Assembly: GCF_035195345.1 (NCBI RefSeq)
Contig: NZ_CP136574.1
Coordinates: 2,223,871-2,287,870, forward strand
Direction of reading: 5' to 3'
From: Flavobacterium sp.
Lineage (GTDB): Bacteria > Bacteroidota > Bacteroidia > Flavobacteriales > Flavobacteriaceae
Length of the DNA: 64,000 nt
Every line of letters begins with the position of its first letter. The first letter of the stretch is position 1. Positions 1 through 7,213 of the stretch are shown here, piece by piece. The translations under genes and the position numbers were made by a program. Below the pieces are notes generated by a model. The model worked only from the letters and a program-made list of their open reading frames with translations, did not search any database and was not told the origin of the DNA.

Positions 1-276
1 GCCTTTTTTGATTTCAGTTAATGTTGTTAAATGTTGCTTTTTTCTTTTTGAATCAATAACGTATGTTTTGTTATTTCCACCTTCAATAGAAAGATTTGTA
101 GTAGTAAAGTTTATTTTAACACTTACTGTACAAAACTCATCGTTATCAGCAAAAATTTCATATCCGTTACTTGTAAGTTCATAATAAATTTTGACTTTTA
201 TTTCAGCGTTACTAAAAATTGGGAATAAAAGGAGAACTATTACAAATTTAATATTTTGAGTAAATTTTAGCTTCAT
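1..276 (-). CDS. Secreted protein, N-terminal part (possibly M23-type peptidase), cut by window edge
   Basis: The frame is open from an ATG at 276 to the left edge (92 codons, no stop), so the C-terminal part lies outside. It begins with a basic stretch and a hydrophobic segment ending FPIFSNA, a likely signal peptide of about 24 residues. The mature part starts EIKVKIYYELTSNGYEIFAD, followed by DNDEFCTVSVKINF. From memory this beta-rich start resembles flavobacterial exported proteins whose C-terminus is an M23 peptidase domain, but that domain is not visible here. The gene lies downstream of gcvP on the same strand with a 110-nt gap. I am confident it is a real exported protein and unsure of the family. 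Confidence 0.6.
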   Translation of the reverse strand, partial: MKLKFTQNIKFVIVLLLFPIFSNAEIKVKIYYELTSNGYEIFADNDEFCTVSVKINFTTTNLSIEGGNNKTYVIDSKRKKQHLTTLTEIKKG

Positions 277-343
277 GTTTTTTAACAAGTTAATTTTTTT
301 ATTTACAACTTTAATGTCTTAACTGATAATTTAAACCAAATTT

Positions 344-368
344 GTGAACTATATTTTTAATAGCTCAC
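344..368 (-). terminator. Weak stem-loop after gcvP
   Basis: An imperfect inverted repeat, GTGAACTAT and ATAGCTCAC (8 of 9 pairs), encloses 7 nt just downstream of the gcvP stop. No clear U-run follows on the minus strand, so it is only a candidate terminator. The rest of the 277-386 gap shows nothing else. Confidence 0.3.
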
Positions 369-386
369 AAAAATTGGTTGTTTATT

Positions 387-3230
387 TTACATGTACGCTT
401 CAATTGGTGCACAAGAACATACTAAATTTCTATCTCCATATGCTTCATCAATACGACGAACTGTTGGCCAAAATTTATTCTCCGCAATATAATCTAAAGC
501 ATAAGCAGCTTGTTCTCTTGTGTATGGGAAAACCCAATCGTTAGCTGTAACCATTGCTAAAGTATGAGGCGCATTTCTTAAAATGTTATTAGCATCTTCT
601 TTTGTTGAAGCTTCAATTTCTTTACGAATAGAAATCATCGCATCACAAAAACGATCTAATTCTGCTAAATCTTCAGATTCTGTAGGTTCAATCATTAACG
701 TTCCAGCTACTGGGAAAGAAACGGTTGGCGCATGGAAACCATAATCCATTAAACGTTTTGCGATATCTGTTACTTTGATTCCTTTTTCTTCGAAAGCTCT
801 ACAATCTAAAATCATTTCGTGAGCCGCTCTTCCCATTTCTCCAGAATATAAAACTGGATAATGTTCGTCTAAACGCGCTTTCATGTAATTTGCATTTAAG
901 ATAGCATATTTAGTAGCATTTGTCAACCCTTCAGCGCCTAACATAGTGATGTAACCGTAAGAAATTAAACAAACCAAAGCCGATCCATAAGGTGCAGAAG
1001 AAATAGCTGTGATAGCTTGACTTCCACCTGTTGGAATAATTGGATTGGTTGGTAAGAATGGAACTAATTTTTCGTTTACACAAATTGGTCCAACGCCTGG
1101 TCCACCACCACCATGAGGAATAGCGAATGTTTTGTGTAAGTTTAAGTGACAAACATCAGCACCAATAGTTGCAGGATTGGTTAATCCAACTTGTGCATTC
1201 ATATTTGCACCATCCATATAAACTAATCCACCATTATCGTGAATGATTTTGGTAATTTCTATAATAGCACTTTCAAAAACTCCGTGCGTTGATGGATAAG
1301 TAACCATCAAAGCTGATAAGTTGTCTTTGTGTAAGATTGCTTTTGCTCTTAAATCTTCTACATCGATATTTCCATTCTCCATGGTTTTTGTTACGATGAT
1401 TTCCATTCCTGCCATAGCAGCAGAAGCTGGATTGGTTCCGTGAGCAGAAGCTGGAATTAAACACACATTTCTGTGGTAGTCGCCTCTTGATAAATGGTAA
1501 GCACGAATAGCCATTAAACCAGCGTATTCACCTTGAGCACCCGAATTTGGTTGTAACGTTGTTCCTTGGAAACCAGTTACAACATTCAATTGTTGCTCTA
1601 ATTTTTTCAACATGATTTGGTAACCTTCTGCTTGTTCAACAGGAGCAAAAGGGTGAATGCTGTTCCAATTTGCCATCGATAAAGGCAACATTTCAGCAGC
1701 AGCATTTAATTTCATAGTACAAGAACCTAATGAAATCATTGAGTGATTTAACGATAAATCTTTACGCTCTAATTTTTTGATATAACGCATCAACTGTGAT
1801 TCTGAATGATGATTGTTGAAAACATCATATTGTAAGAAAGTTGATTTTCTCACTAAGTTTTCAGGAACCATTACTTCATTGGCTAATTGACTAATTGTAA
1901 ATGTATCTTTTCCAGTTGCTTCAGCAAAAATGGCAATGATTTGATTGATGTCGTTTACCGAAGTTGTTTCGTTAAAAGAAATCGAAATCGTTTCAGCATC
2001 TGGATAGAAGAAATTTACTTCGTGTTTTTCAGCAATTGCTTTTACTTTATTCGCATCAAATTTAACTAAAATCGTATCGAAGAAAGCTGAATTCGTTTGG
2101 TAAACACCTAATTTATTTAAAGCATCAGCAGTGGTAACCGCAGAAGCGTGTACTTTATCAGCAATATATTGTAAGCCTTTTGGTCCGTGATATACAGCGT
2201 ACATTCCAGCCATAACCGCTAGTAAAACTTGCGCTGTACAAATGTTTGAAGTTGCTTTTTCGCGTTTGATGTGTTGCTCACGAGTTCCTAAAGCCATACG
2301 TAATGCACGGTTTCCGTTTACATCGATAGAAACACCAATGATTCTTCCTGGCATCGAACGTTTGAATTCTTCTTTCGTTGCGAAATATCCAGCGTGTGGA
2401 CCACCGTAACCCATTGGAATACCAAAACGTTGTGTAGTTCCTACAACTACAGCAGCTCCCATTTCACCTGGAGAAGTTAATTTCGCTAACGATAAAATAT
2501 CAGCAGCAACCGCTACTTTGATTTCGTTTTCTGCTGCTTTTGCAATGAATCCTGCATAGTCATAAACTTGACCGTATTTTCCAGGATATTGTAAAATTGC
2601 ACCAAAGAATTCTGTTGAGAAATCGAAAGTTTCGTGATTTCCAACTACTAATTCAATATTTAATGGAGTAGAACGTGTTTGTAAAACGGATAAGGTTTGT
2701 GGTAAAATTTCTTCCGAAACGAAGAACTTCTTCACGTTATTTTTCTTTTGATCGCGTGTTCTTACATCAAAAAGTAATGCCATTGCTTCTGCAGCAGCTG
2801 TTCCTTCGTCAAGTAAAGACGCATTTGCGATTTCCATTCCTGTTAATTCGATAACCGTAGTTTGGAAATTCAAAATCGCTTCTAAACGACCTTGTGCAAT
2901 TTCAGCTTGATAAGGTGTGTAAGCGGTGTACCATCCTGGGTTTTCAAAAATATTTCTTTGAATAACTGCTGGAACGATCGCTGGGTGATATCCTAAACCA
3001 ATATATGATTTGAATGCTTTGTTTTTCTTTCCTAATTCTTGAATGTGAGTTAAATACTCATACTCAGTCATAGGAGCGTCTAAATTTAAGTCGTTTTTTA
3101 AACGAATATCATCTGGAATGGTTTCAAAAATTAATTGGTCTAAAGATTCTACACCAACCGTTTTAAACATGTGATTTAAGTCACTATTACGTGGGCCTAA
3201 ATGTCTCAAAGCGAATGCATCTGTTCTCAT
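387..3230 (-). CDS. gcvP: Glycine dehydrogenase (aminomethyl-transferring), P-protein
   Basis: 947 residues, the usual length for the fused single-chain P-protein. It decarboxylates glycine with PLP and passes the aminomethyl group to lipoylated H-protein in the cytoplasmic glycine cleavage system. The N-terminal half carries GLGYHPAIVPAVIQRNIFEN and the glycine-rich GIPMGYGGPHAGYFA. The C-terminal half carries HLNLHKTFAIPHGGGGPGVG, whose Lys is the expected PLP lysine. The start MRTDAFALRHLGPR is typical. The other glycine-cleavage genes (gcvT, gcvH) are not in the window, so this copy stands alone. A TACTTTTG box (3276-3283) lies 45 nt upstream. Confidence 0.97.
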   Translation of the reverse strand: MRTDAFALRHLGPRNSDLNHMFKTVGVESLDQLIFETIPDDIRLKNDLNLDAPMTEYEYLTHIQELGKKNKAFKSYIGLGYHPAIVPAVIQRNIFENPGWYTAYTPYQAEIAQGRLEAILNFQTTVIELTGMEIANASLLDEGTAAAEAMALLFDVRTRDQKKNNVKKFFVSEEILPQTLSVLQTRSTPLNIELVVGNHETFDFSTEFFGAILQYPGKYGQVYDYAGFIAKAAENEIKVAVAADILSLAKLTSPGEMGAAVVVGTTQRFGIPMGYGGPHAGYFATKEEFKRSMPGRIIGVSIDVNGNRALRMALGTREQHIKREKATSNICTAQVLLAVMAGMYAVYHGPKGLQYIADKVHASAVTTADALNKLGVYQTNSAFFDTILVKFDANKVKAIAEKHEVNFFYPDAETISISFNETTSVNDINQIIAIFAEATGKDTFTISQLANEVMVPENLVRKSTFLQYDVFNNHHSESQLMRYIKKLERKDLSLNHSMISLGSCTMKLNAAAEMLPLSMANWNSIHPFAPVEQAEGYQIMLKKLEQQLNVVTGFQGTTLQPNSGAQGEYAGLMAIRAYHLSRGDYHRNVCLIPASAHGTNPASAAMAGMEIIVTKTMENGNIDVEDLRAKAILHKDNLSALMVTYPSTHGVFESAIIEITKIIHDNGGLVYMDGANMNAQVGLTNPATIGADVCHLNLHKTFAIPHGGGGPGVGPICVNEKLVPFLPTNPIIPTGGSQAITAISSAPYGSALVCLISYGYITMLGAEGLTNATKYAILNANYMKARLDEHYPVLYSGEMGRAAHEMILDCRAFEEKGIKVTDIAKRLMDYGFHAPTVSFPVAGTLMIEPTESEDLAELDRFCDAMISIRKEIEASTKEDANNILRNAPHTLAMVTANDWVFPYTREQAAYALDYIAENKFWPTVRRIDEAYGDRNLVCSCAPIEAYM

Positions 3231-3275
3231 TTACTAAAAATGTGTATGTGTGTTATTTTGTGTTGTTTTGGAACA

Positions 3276-3283
3276 CAAAAGTA
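3276..3283 (-). promoter_or_regulatory. Candidate -7 box for gcvP
   Basis: On the minus strand this reads TACTTTTG, an exact TAnnTTTG, 45 nt before the gcvP ATG. I see no clear TTG at the right distance upstream, so it is a half-supported promoter. Confidence 0.4.
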
Positions 3284-3368
3284 ATTATTAATCTTGTAAT
3301 AATTTGTTTTTAAAATGTGATTTTTTGTGATTTTATCAACTAAAATCGAGTCTTATTAACAGATTGAT

Positions 3369-3376
3369 TATTTTTG
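3369..3376 (+). promoter_or_regulatory. -7 box 4 nt before ATG (possible leaderless start)
   Basis: TATTTTTG matches TAnnTTTG exactly and is followed by 4 nt (TTGA) and then the ATG at 3381. Transcription from this box would begin at or next to the start codon. The -33 TTG is not clear. Confidence 0.45.
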
Positions 3377-3380
3377 TTGA

Positions 3381-4220
3381 ATGGTTGTTTTAAAGAAAAT
3401 TATCGATTTCTATATCAATAGTAGCTTACATGTGGCTTTGTCGGCTTTTGCTTTGGTGTCTATGGCGCACTATTTTTTCAATATTGACGGCGGTTTGTCG
3501 ATTGTTTTCTTTGCTTTTTTTGGAACTGTTGTAGGGTATAATTTTGTAAAATACGATGCCTTAGCAAGATTAAACAAAAATCAAATCAAAAAAGAACTAA
3601 AAGGAATTGTTTTGTTAAGTTTTCTTTCTTCAATTGCTTGTTTTTATTTTTTTCTACAATTGTGTTGGGTGACTCAAATTAGTGCATTTGTTTTTTTAGG
3701 TTTAACTTTATTGTATACATTACCGTTTTTTCCAAACAAACAAAACGCTAGAAATTGGAAAGGGGTGAAAATTTACATTGTCGGAATTACTTGGGTAGGA
3801 GTAACCGTGATTTTGCCTTTGGTAGAAGCTGAAATTCCGTTTTCTATGGATGTGCTTTTGATGGCGATGCAACGTTTTTTATTGGTGTTCTCAATAGTTT
3901 TGGTGTTTGATATTGTGGATGTAAAACACGATGACTTGCATTTGCAAACCGTTCCGCAGAAAATAGGAGTGAAGTTGACCAAAAAACTCGGTTATCTATT
4001 ATTGTTTTTATTGCTGATTTTAGAGTTTTTTTATACCAATAACCATCACTTTTTGCTTTTCTTTTTTAAACTTTTGGTTTGTGGAACTATTGCTATTTTT
4101 CTCTTTTTTGCTCATGAAAATCGTTCACGCTATTACGCTTCGTTTTGGTTAGAAAGTGTTCCGATTTTGTGGTGGTTATTACTAATCCTGACAGGTTTCA
4201 AAAACCTGTCAGGATTGTGA
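3381..4220 (+). CDS. Polytopic membrane protein with UbiA-like features
   Basis: 279 residues with about seven to nine hydrophobic segments. Two spots recall the Asp-rich loops of UbiA-type prenyltransferases: NFVKYDALARLNK near residue 54, and FDIVDVKHDDLHLQTVPQKIG near residue 175, which has the D-x-x-D and P-x-x-x-G spacing of the second UbiA motif. The first motif is poor (one Asp instead of N/D-x-x-D), so enzymatic activity is uncertain. The gene converges on the small membrane-protein operon to its right. Its last codons (LTGFKNLSG) are supplied by a CCTGACAGG palindrome that probably also ends transcription. This is a real gene; the substrate is unknown. Confidence 0.7.
   Translation: MVVLKKIIDFYINSSLHVALSAFALVSMAHYFFNIDGGLSIVFFAFFGTVVGYNFVKYDALARLNKNQIKKELKGIVLLSFLSSIACFYFFLQLCWVTQISAFVFLGLTLLYTLPFFPNKQNARNWKGVKIYIVGITWVGVTVILPLVEAEIPFSMDVLLMAMQRFLLVFSIVLVFDIVDVKHDDLHLQTVPQKIGVKLTKKLGYLLLFLLLILEFFYTNNHHFLLFFFKLLVCGTIAIFLFFAHENRSRYYASFWLESVPILWWLLLILTGFKNLSGL
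4184..4216. repeat. CCTGACAGG palindrome, copy 1, likely bidirectional terminator
   Basis: A perfect inverted repeat with 15-nt arms (AATCCTGACAGGTTT and its complement) around a 3-nt loop. It sits at the convergent junction of the 3381 gene and the 4223 gene, inside the last codons of the former. A second copy with the same core lies at 7175-7207, also between convergent genes. Confidence 0.85.
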
Positions 4221-4222
4221 AT

Positions 4223-4609
4223 TTATCCATTAACAACCATTACTTGTTCTGTTTGCGTTTGACTAGCTTTTCGTTTTCCTTTAAAGAAGAAAAATAAGTT
4301 CAAGAACAACATGATGCCTAAATAAATTGAAAATCCACCAATCTTATAACTCAGTTTTTCAATCAGTTCTTGATAACTGTCTTTGTATAAATAAATTTCT
4401 AAAATCATAAGCGCAAAACCTAAATTCAATAAATAAAATCCAGTTTCGAATAGTTTGTTGGTTGCGTTGGCGATTTCTTCTCGACCTTTAAAAATATCCA
4501 ACATATAAATTTTACTGTTTTTAAAAAGTGTTTTTGAAACATAGTAGGTTAAAAATAAAGCAATTGGAAGATAAATTGCATAGCCGATTAAAATTTTTGT
4601 AGTTTCCAT
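4223..4609 (-). CDS. Small membrane protein, paralogue of its neighbour
   Basis: 128 residues with three or four hydrophobic segments and a Lys/Gln-rich cytoplasmic tail. It shares an arrangement with the protein encoded at 4621-4965: a first transmembrane segment, a short soluble loop, then NKLFETGFYLLNLGFALMIL, against NQLLLVGYYLLNIGYCAMTI in the neighbour, and a final hydrophobic segment with an MxxxN core. The two look like products of an old tandem duplication. It is the last gene of a probable four-gene operon led by a GbsR/MarR-type regulator (5364-5867), with 11 nt separating it from the previous gene. I recognise no functional family. Confidence 0.75.
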   Translation of the reverse strand: METTKILIGYAIYLPIALFLTYYVSKTLFKNSKIYMLDIFKGREEIANATNKLFETGFYLLNLGFALMILEIYLYKDSYQELIEKLSYKIGGFSIYLGIMLFLNLFFFFKGKRKASQTQTEQVMVVNG

Positions 4610-4620
4610 AATAATTGTGT

Positions 4621-4965
4621 TTAAATTAATTTTTTGATGTAATTCGTTAATAATATAATGTTGATGTAATGCATAACGGCAATCGCAATAATAATGAAAG
4701 CCGATTTTGAGGTAATCACTTCTATGAGTTGTGTGATGTTTTCAATTTGTTCCCAAGAAATTATCGTCATCGCACAATAACCAATATTTAACAGATAATA
4801 TCCCACCAAAAGCAATTGATTTATTTTGTGACACAAGTCTTGATGATTAGGAATCAATTGCGAAACGAAAATGTTTCCGTTTTGATAACAGACTTTTCCA
4901 ACTTTGACAATGATGATGGCTGTAATGCTAAAATAGATTAGGTAGGCGATGATGTTGAGGTTCAT
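4621..4965 (-). CDS. Small membrane protein, paralogue of its neighbour
   Basis: 114 residues, mostly hydrophobic, with about three membrane segments. The block NQLLLVGYYLLNIGYCAMTI aligns with the equivalent block of the protein encoded at 4223-4609, and the overall layout is the same without the basic C-terminal tail. Its ATG overlaps the stop of the preceding gene (4962-5309) by 4 nt, a strong sign of translational coupling. Function is unknown. The context suggests it works in the membrane with its two neighbours under the control of the regulator upstream. Confidence 0.75.
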   Translation of the reverse strand: MNLNIIAYLIYFSITAIIIVKVGKVCYQNGNIFVSQLIPNHQDLCHKINQLLLVGYYLLNIGYCAMTIISWEQIENITQLIEVITSKSAFIIIAIAVMHYINIILLTNYIKKLI

Positions 4966-5309
4966 TTGTTTGGAGTTTTATAGATCAATATTGATAAGTA
5001 GATAGCTAATATTGGTTGAATATAAATCAATGTATAAGTGAAATAGTCTACTTTATTAATTATTGGACACCAAATCCAAATCGAAAAGAACATTATAACA
5101 CCTAAGAAATATATTTTGTAATGAATGTTTTCTTTGAATTTAAATAGAAGAATTATTCCTAATATTAATTGAATAAATCCTGTAAGTATTGTTGAAAACA
5201 GAGCAAATCCATAATAGTTTCCCGATAGGTCATTGGTGAAATAACCAATTAAAGCTAGAACTATGGGTATTCCAATAGCTATTGAGTTGAGTGTTTTTAT
5301 TATTCCCAT
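4962..5309 (-). CDS. Small four-segment membrane protein of unknown function
   Basis: 115 residues with four hydrophobic segments and short loops (GYFTNDLSGNYYG, FKFKENIHYK, NKVDYFTY). It does not obviously align with the two paralogous proteins downstream. It is the first of the three membrane-protein genes after the regulator (gap 54 nt) and overlaps the next gene by 4 nt. I do not recognise the family. Confidence 0.7.
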   Translation of the reverse strand: MGIIKTLNSIAIGIPIVLALIGYFTNDLSGNYYGFALFSTILTGFIQLILGIILLFKFKENIHYKIYFLGVIMFFSIWIWCPIINKVDYFTYTLIYIQPILAIYLSILIYKTPNK

Positions 5310-5363
5310 ATTATCTATTATTTTAAACTTTCAGAAATAATTGAAAGTTATGATTAAATTTTT

Positions 5364-5867
5364 TTACTTCATGATTTTAACAACCAATTTTGCCAACCAA
5401 TTGTCTTTATATTCGGTGATTTTATCTAAAACGTTATCGGCTTTTAATACGAAGTCGTACAACTTTGTGGTTTGATCTACGAAATGTTTTTCTGCTTCAG
5501 TGTTGTCTGATTTTATAGAAGAAACTTCTTTCAAAACTTTCAACGCAGGTTTGATTTCACGTTTGCTGCGTTCTCTAGAAATTTTTACGGCTAATTCGTC
5601 TAAATCTTTTTCGGCTGTGAAAAATTCACGTCTTTCGCCCGCTTTGTATTCTTTGTACACGATGCCCCAATCCATTAAAGCTCTTAAATTCATCGAAGCA
5701 TTCCCGCGCGAAATTTGTAATTCTTCCATAATGTCTTCCATAGAAACAGGTTCGTGCGAAACCATCAACAACGCATGAATTTGTGCCATGGTTTTGTTAA
5801 TACCCCATTGAGAACCTAAAGCTCCCCAGGTTTGTACGAATTTATTTTTTGCTTCTTTGAATTCCAT
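5364..5867 (-). CDS. GbsR/MarR-family transcriptional regulator
   Basis: 167 residues from the ATG at 5867 (MEFKEAKNKFVQTWG). A longer reading from a TTG at 5882 would start inside the promoter and is rejected. Residues about 25-85 form a winged helix-turn-helix with MEDIMEELQISRGNASMNLR as the recognition part, followed by an AGERREFF wing. The rest is helical and probably dimerises. The family is the GbsR-like MarR group. It heads an operon with three small membrane proteins. Its own promoter (5872-5902) faces a region with three operator-like repeats (5946-6041) shared with the divergent ATPase gene. Autoregulation there is an inference. Confidence 0.88.
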   Translation of the reverse strand: MEFKEAKNKFVQTWGALGSQWGINKTMAQIHALLMVSHEPVSMEDIMEELQISRGNASMNLRALMDWGIVYKEYKAGERREFFTAEKDLDELAVKISRERSKREIKPALKVLKEVSSIKSDNTEAEKHFVDQTTKLYDFVLKADNVLDKITEYKDNWLAKLVVKIMK

Positions 5868-5871
5868 GAGA

Positions 5872-5902
5872 CAAATGTACAATAAAGTTTTTAAAGTTTC
5901 AA
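5872..5902 (-). promoter_or_regulatory. Promoter of the GbsR/MarR operon, ending 4 nt before the ATG
   Basis: On the minus strand: TTG (5900-5902), 20 nt, TACATTTG (5872-5879). Both boxes match the Bacteroidetes consensus. Only 4 nt separate the -7 box from the ATG at 5867, so the message should be leaderless or nearly so. Confidence 0.7.
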
Positions 5903-5945
5903 AAAAAAATGAAAGTTTGTTATTTTGATTGTAAAAAGTTTAATA

Positions 5946-6041
5946 TTGGTGAATATAATCACTAAAAAATACATAAATTTGGTGAATATAATCACCAAAA
6001 AAATATAAATTTGGTGAATAGAAATAAAACATATAAATTTG
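5946..6041. repeat. Tandem operator-like repeat between divergent genes
   Basis: Copy 2 (5979-5998) is TTGGTGAATATAATCACCAA, a 20-bp palindrome with one mismatched pair. Copy 1 (5946-5965) has one base changed. Copy 3 starts at 6011 and keeps only the left half (TTGGTGAATA). A shorter remnant (AAATTTG) ends at 6041. The spacing is 33, 32 and about 28 nt, or three helical turns. Each unit also carries TAAATTTG, a perfect -7 box on the plus strand. The layout looks like stacked operators overlapping a promoter. Confidence 0.7.
6011..6041 (+). promoter_or_regulatory. Promoter of the ATPase gene
   Basis: TTG (6011-6013), 20 nt, TAAATTTG (6034-6041), then 15 nt to the ATG at 6057. The -33 element lies in the third operator-like repeat. 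Two further TAAATTTG boxes at 5974-5981 and 6006-6013 have less suitable spacing (24-25 nt). Confidence 0.65.
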
Positions 6042-6056
6042 TTTAAAATTTAAGGT

Positions 6057-7172
6057 ATGATTTTTAGAGATTTAGCAGCTAATTTGGAGGCAAAATTACA
6101 CAAAGGAAAAGTTATTGTGTTAATTGGTCCAAGACAAGTAGGAAAAACAACTTTAATTAATTCCATTTTAAAAGATAAAGAGTATTTGTTTTTGGATGGG
6201 GATGATAATACTGTAACCGAAACTTTAGCTAATGCTAATACAGAAATTTTGAAAAGTATTATTGGTAATCATAAATATATTTTTATTGATGAGGTGCAAC
6301 GCATTCCTAATATTGGACTGAAGTTGAAAATTATAGTAGATCAAATAAAAGATGTGCAAGTTATTGTGAGCGGATCTTCTTCTTTAGATATTAATAATGT
6401 TACGCAGGAGCCATTAACAGGTAGAAAATTTGAGTTTCATATGTTTCCCGTTTCATGGAAGGAATTTGAAAGTAGTGTGGGTTACATGAAGGCACAACAA
6501 CAATTTGAGATTCGATTATTGTACGGAATGTATCCCGATGTTATCAATAATTTGGGTGCTGAACACGAAATCTTGAAAAACTTGGTTTCGAGTTATTTGT
6601 ACAAAGATATTTTGGCTTTGGCAGGTATTAGAAAGTCAGAAGTTTTAGAGAAAATTTTACGCGCTCTTGCTATGCAAGTAGGAAGTGAAGTAAGCTATAA
6701 CGAAATTGCTCAGTTGGTTGGAGTAGATAAAAACACAGTAAATAATTACATTGATCTGTTGGAAAAAAGCTTTGTGATTTTCCGTTTGACAAGTTTTTCA
6801 AAGAATATTCGAAACGAAATAAAAGCAAATAAAAAAATATACTTTTATGATAATGGTGTGCTGAATATGCTAATTGGTAATTTCAATGCTTTAGAATTCA
6901 GACAAGATAAAGGTGCATTGTGGGAAAATTTTTTAGTTTCTGAACGAATGAAACAATTGTCTTATACACAAAGTATAGCGAAGCCTTATTTTTGGCGAAC
7001 CACAACGCAACAAGAAATTGATTATATCGAAATCAATTCGGATAAAGTAAGTGCTTTTGAATTCAAATGGGCAACTACTAAAAAAGCGAAATTACCAAAA
7101 TCTTTTTCGGATGCGTATAACCCAAGTTTTTTGGTGGTGAATAAGGATAATTTTAGAGAGTTTTTGAAGTGA
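6057..7172 (+). CDS. AAA-family ATPase with DUF4143-type C-terminus
   Basis: 371 residues. Walker A is GPRQVGKT (residues 24-31), and Walker B is YIFIDEVQRIP near residue 78. The middle part is a winged-helix-like segment (YNEIAQLVGVDKNTVNNYID), and the C-terminus has FEFKWA, the conserved end of DUF4143 with its nuclease-like core. These standalone proteins are common in Bacteroidetes and archaea, often vary between strains, and their biological role is not settled. It stands alone with its own promoter (6011-6041) and ends at a palindromic terminator (7175-7207). Sharing an operator region with the divergent regulator suggests it may belong to the same regulon. Confidence 0.9.
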   Translation: MIFRDLAANLEAKLHKGKVIVLIGPRQVGKTTLINSILKDKEYLFLDGDDNTVTETLANANTEILKSIIGNHKYIFIDEVQRIPNIGLKLKIIVDQIKDVQVIVSGSSSLDINNVTQEPLTGRKFEFHMFPVSWKEFESSVGYMKAQQQFEIRLLYGMYPDVINNLGAEHEILKNLVSSYLYKDILALAGIRKSEVLEKILRALAMQVGSEVSYNEIAQLVGVDKNTVNNYIDLLEKSFVIFRLTSFSKNIRNEIKANKKIYFYDNGVLNMLIGNFNALEFRQDKGALWENFLVSERMKQLSYTQSIAKPYFWRTTTQQEIDYIEINSDKVSAFEFKWATTKKAKLPKSFSDAYNPSFLVVNKDNFREFLK

Positions 7173-7174
7173 TT

Positions 7175-7207
7175 AAACCTGACAGGTTTCGAAAACCTGT
7201 CAGGTTT
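7175..7207. repeat. CCTGACAGG palindrome, copy 2, likely bidirectional terminator
   Basis: A perfect inverted repeat with 15-nt arms (AAACCTGACAGGTTT and complement) around the loop CGA. It lies 2 nt after the stop of the ATPase gene and 6 nt from the end of the convergent M3 peptidase gene. It shares the core with 4184-4216. Confidence 0.85.
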
Positions 7208-7213
7208 GATGTT

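Noticed and set aside
344..544. Plus-strand open frame of 66 codons
   Set aside because: Mostly antisense to the gcvP end, with no family resemblance.
5946..6041. CRISPR-like short repeat
   Set aside because: Adjacent AT-rich units with overlapping promoter boxes and no unique spacers; better read as operators.
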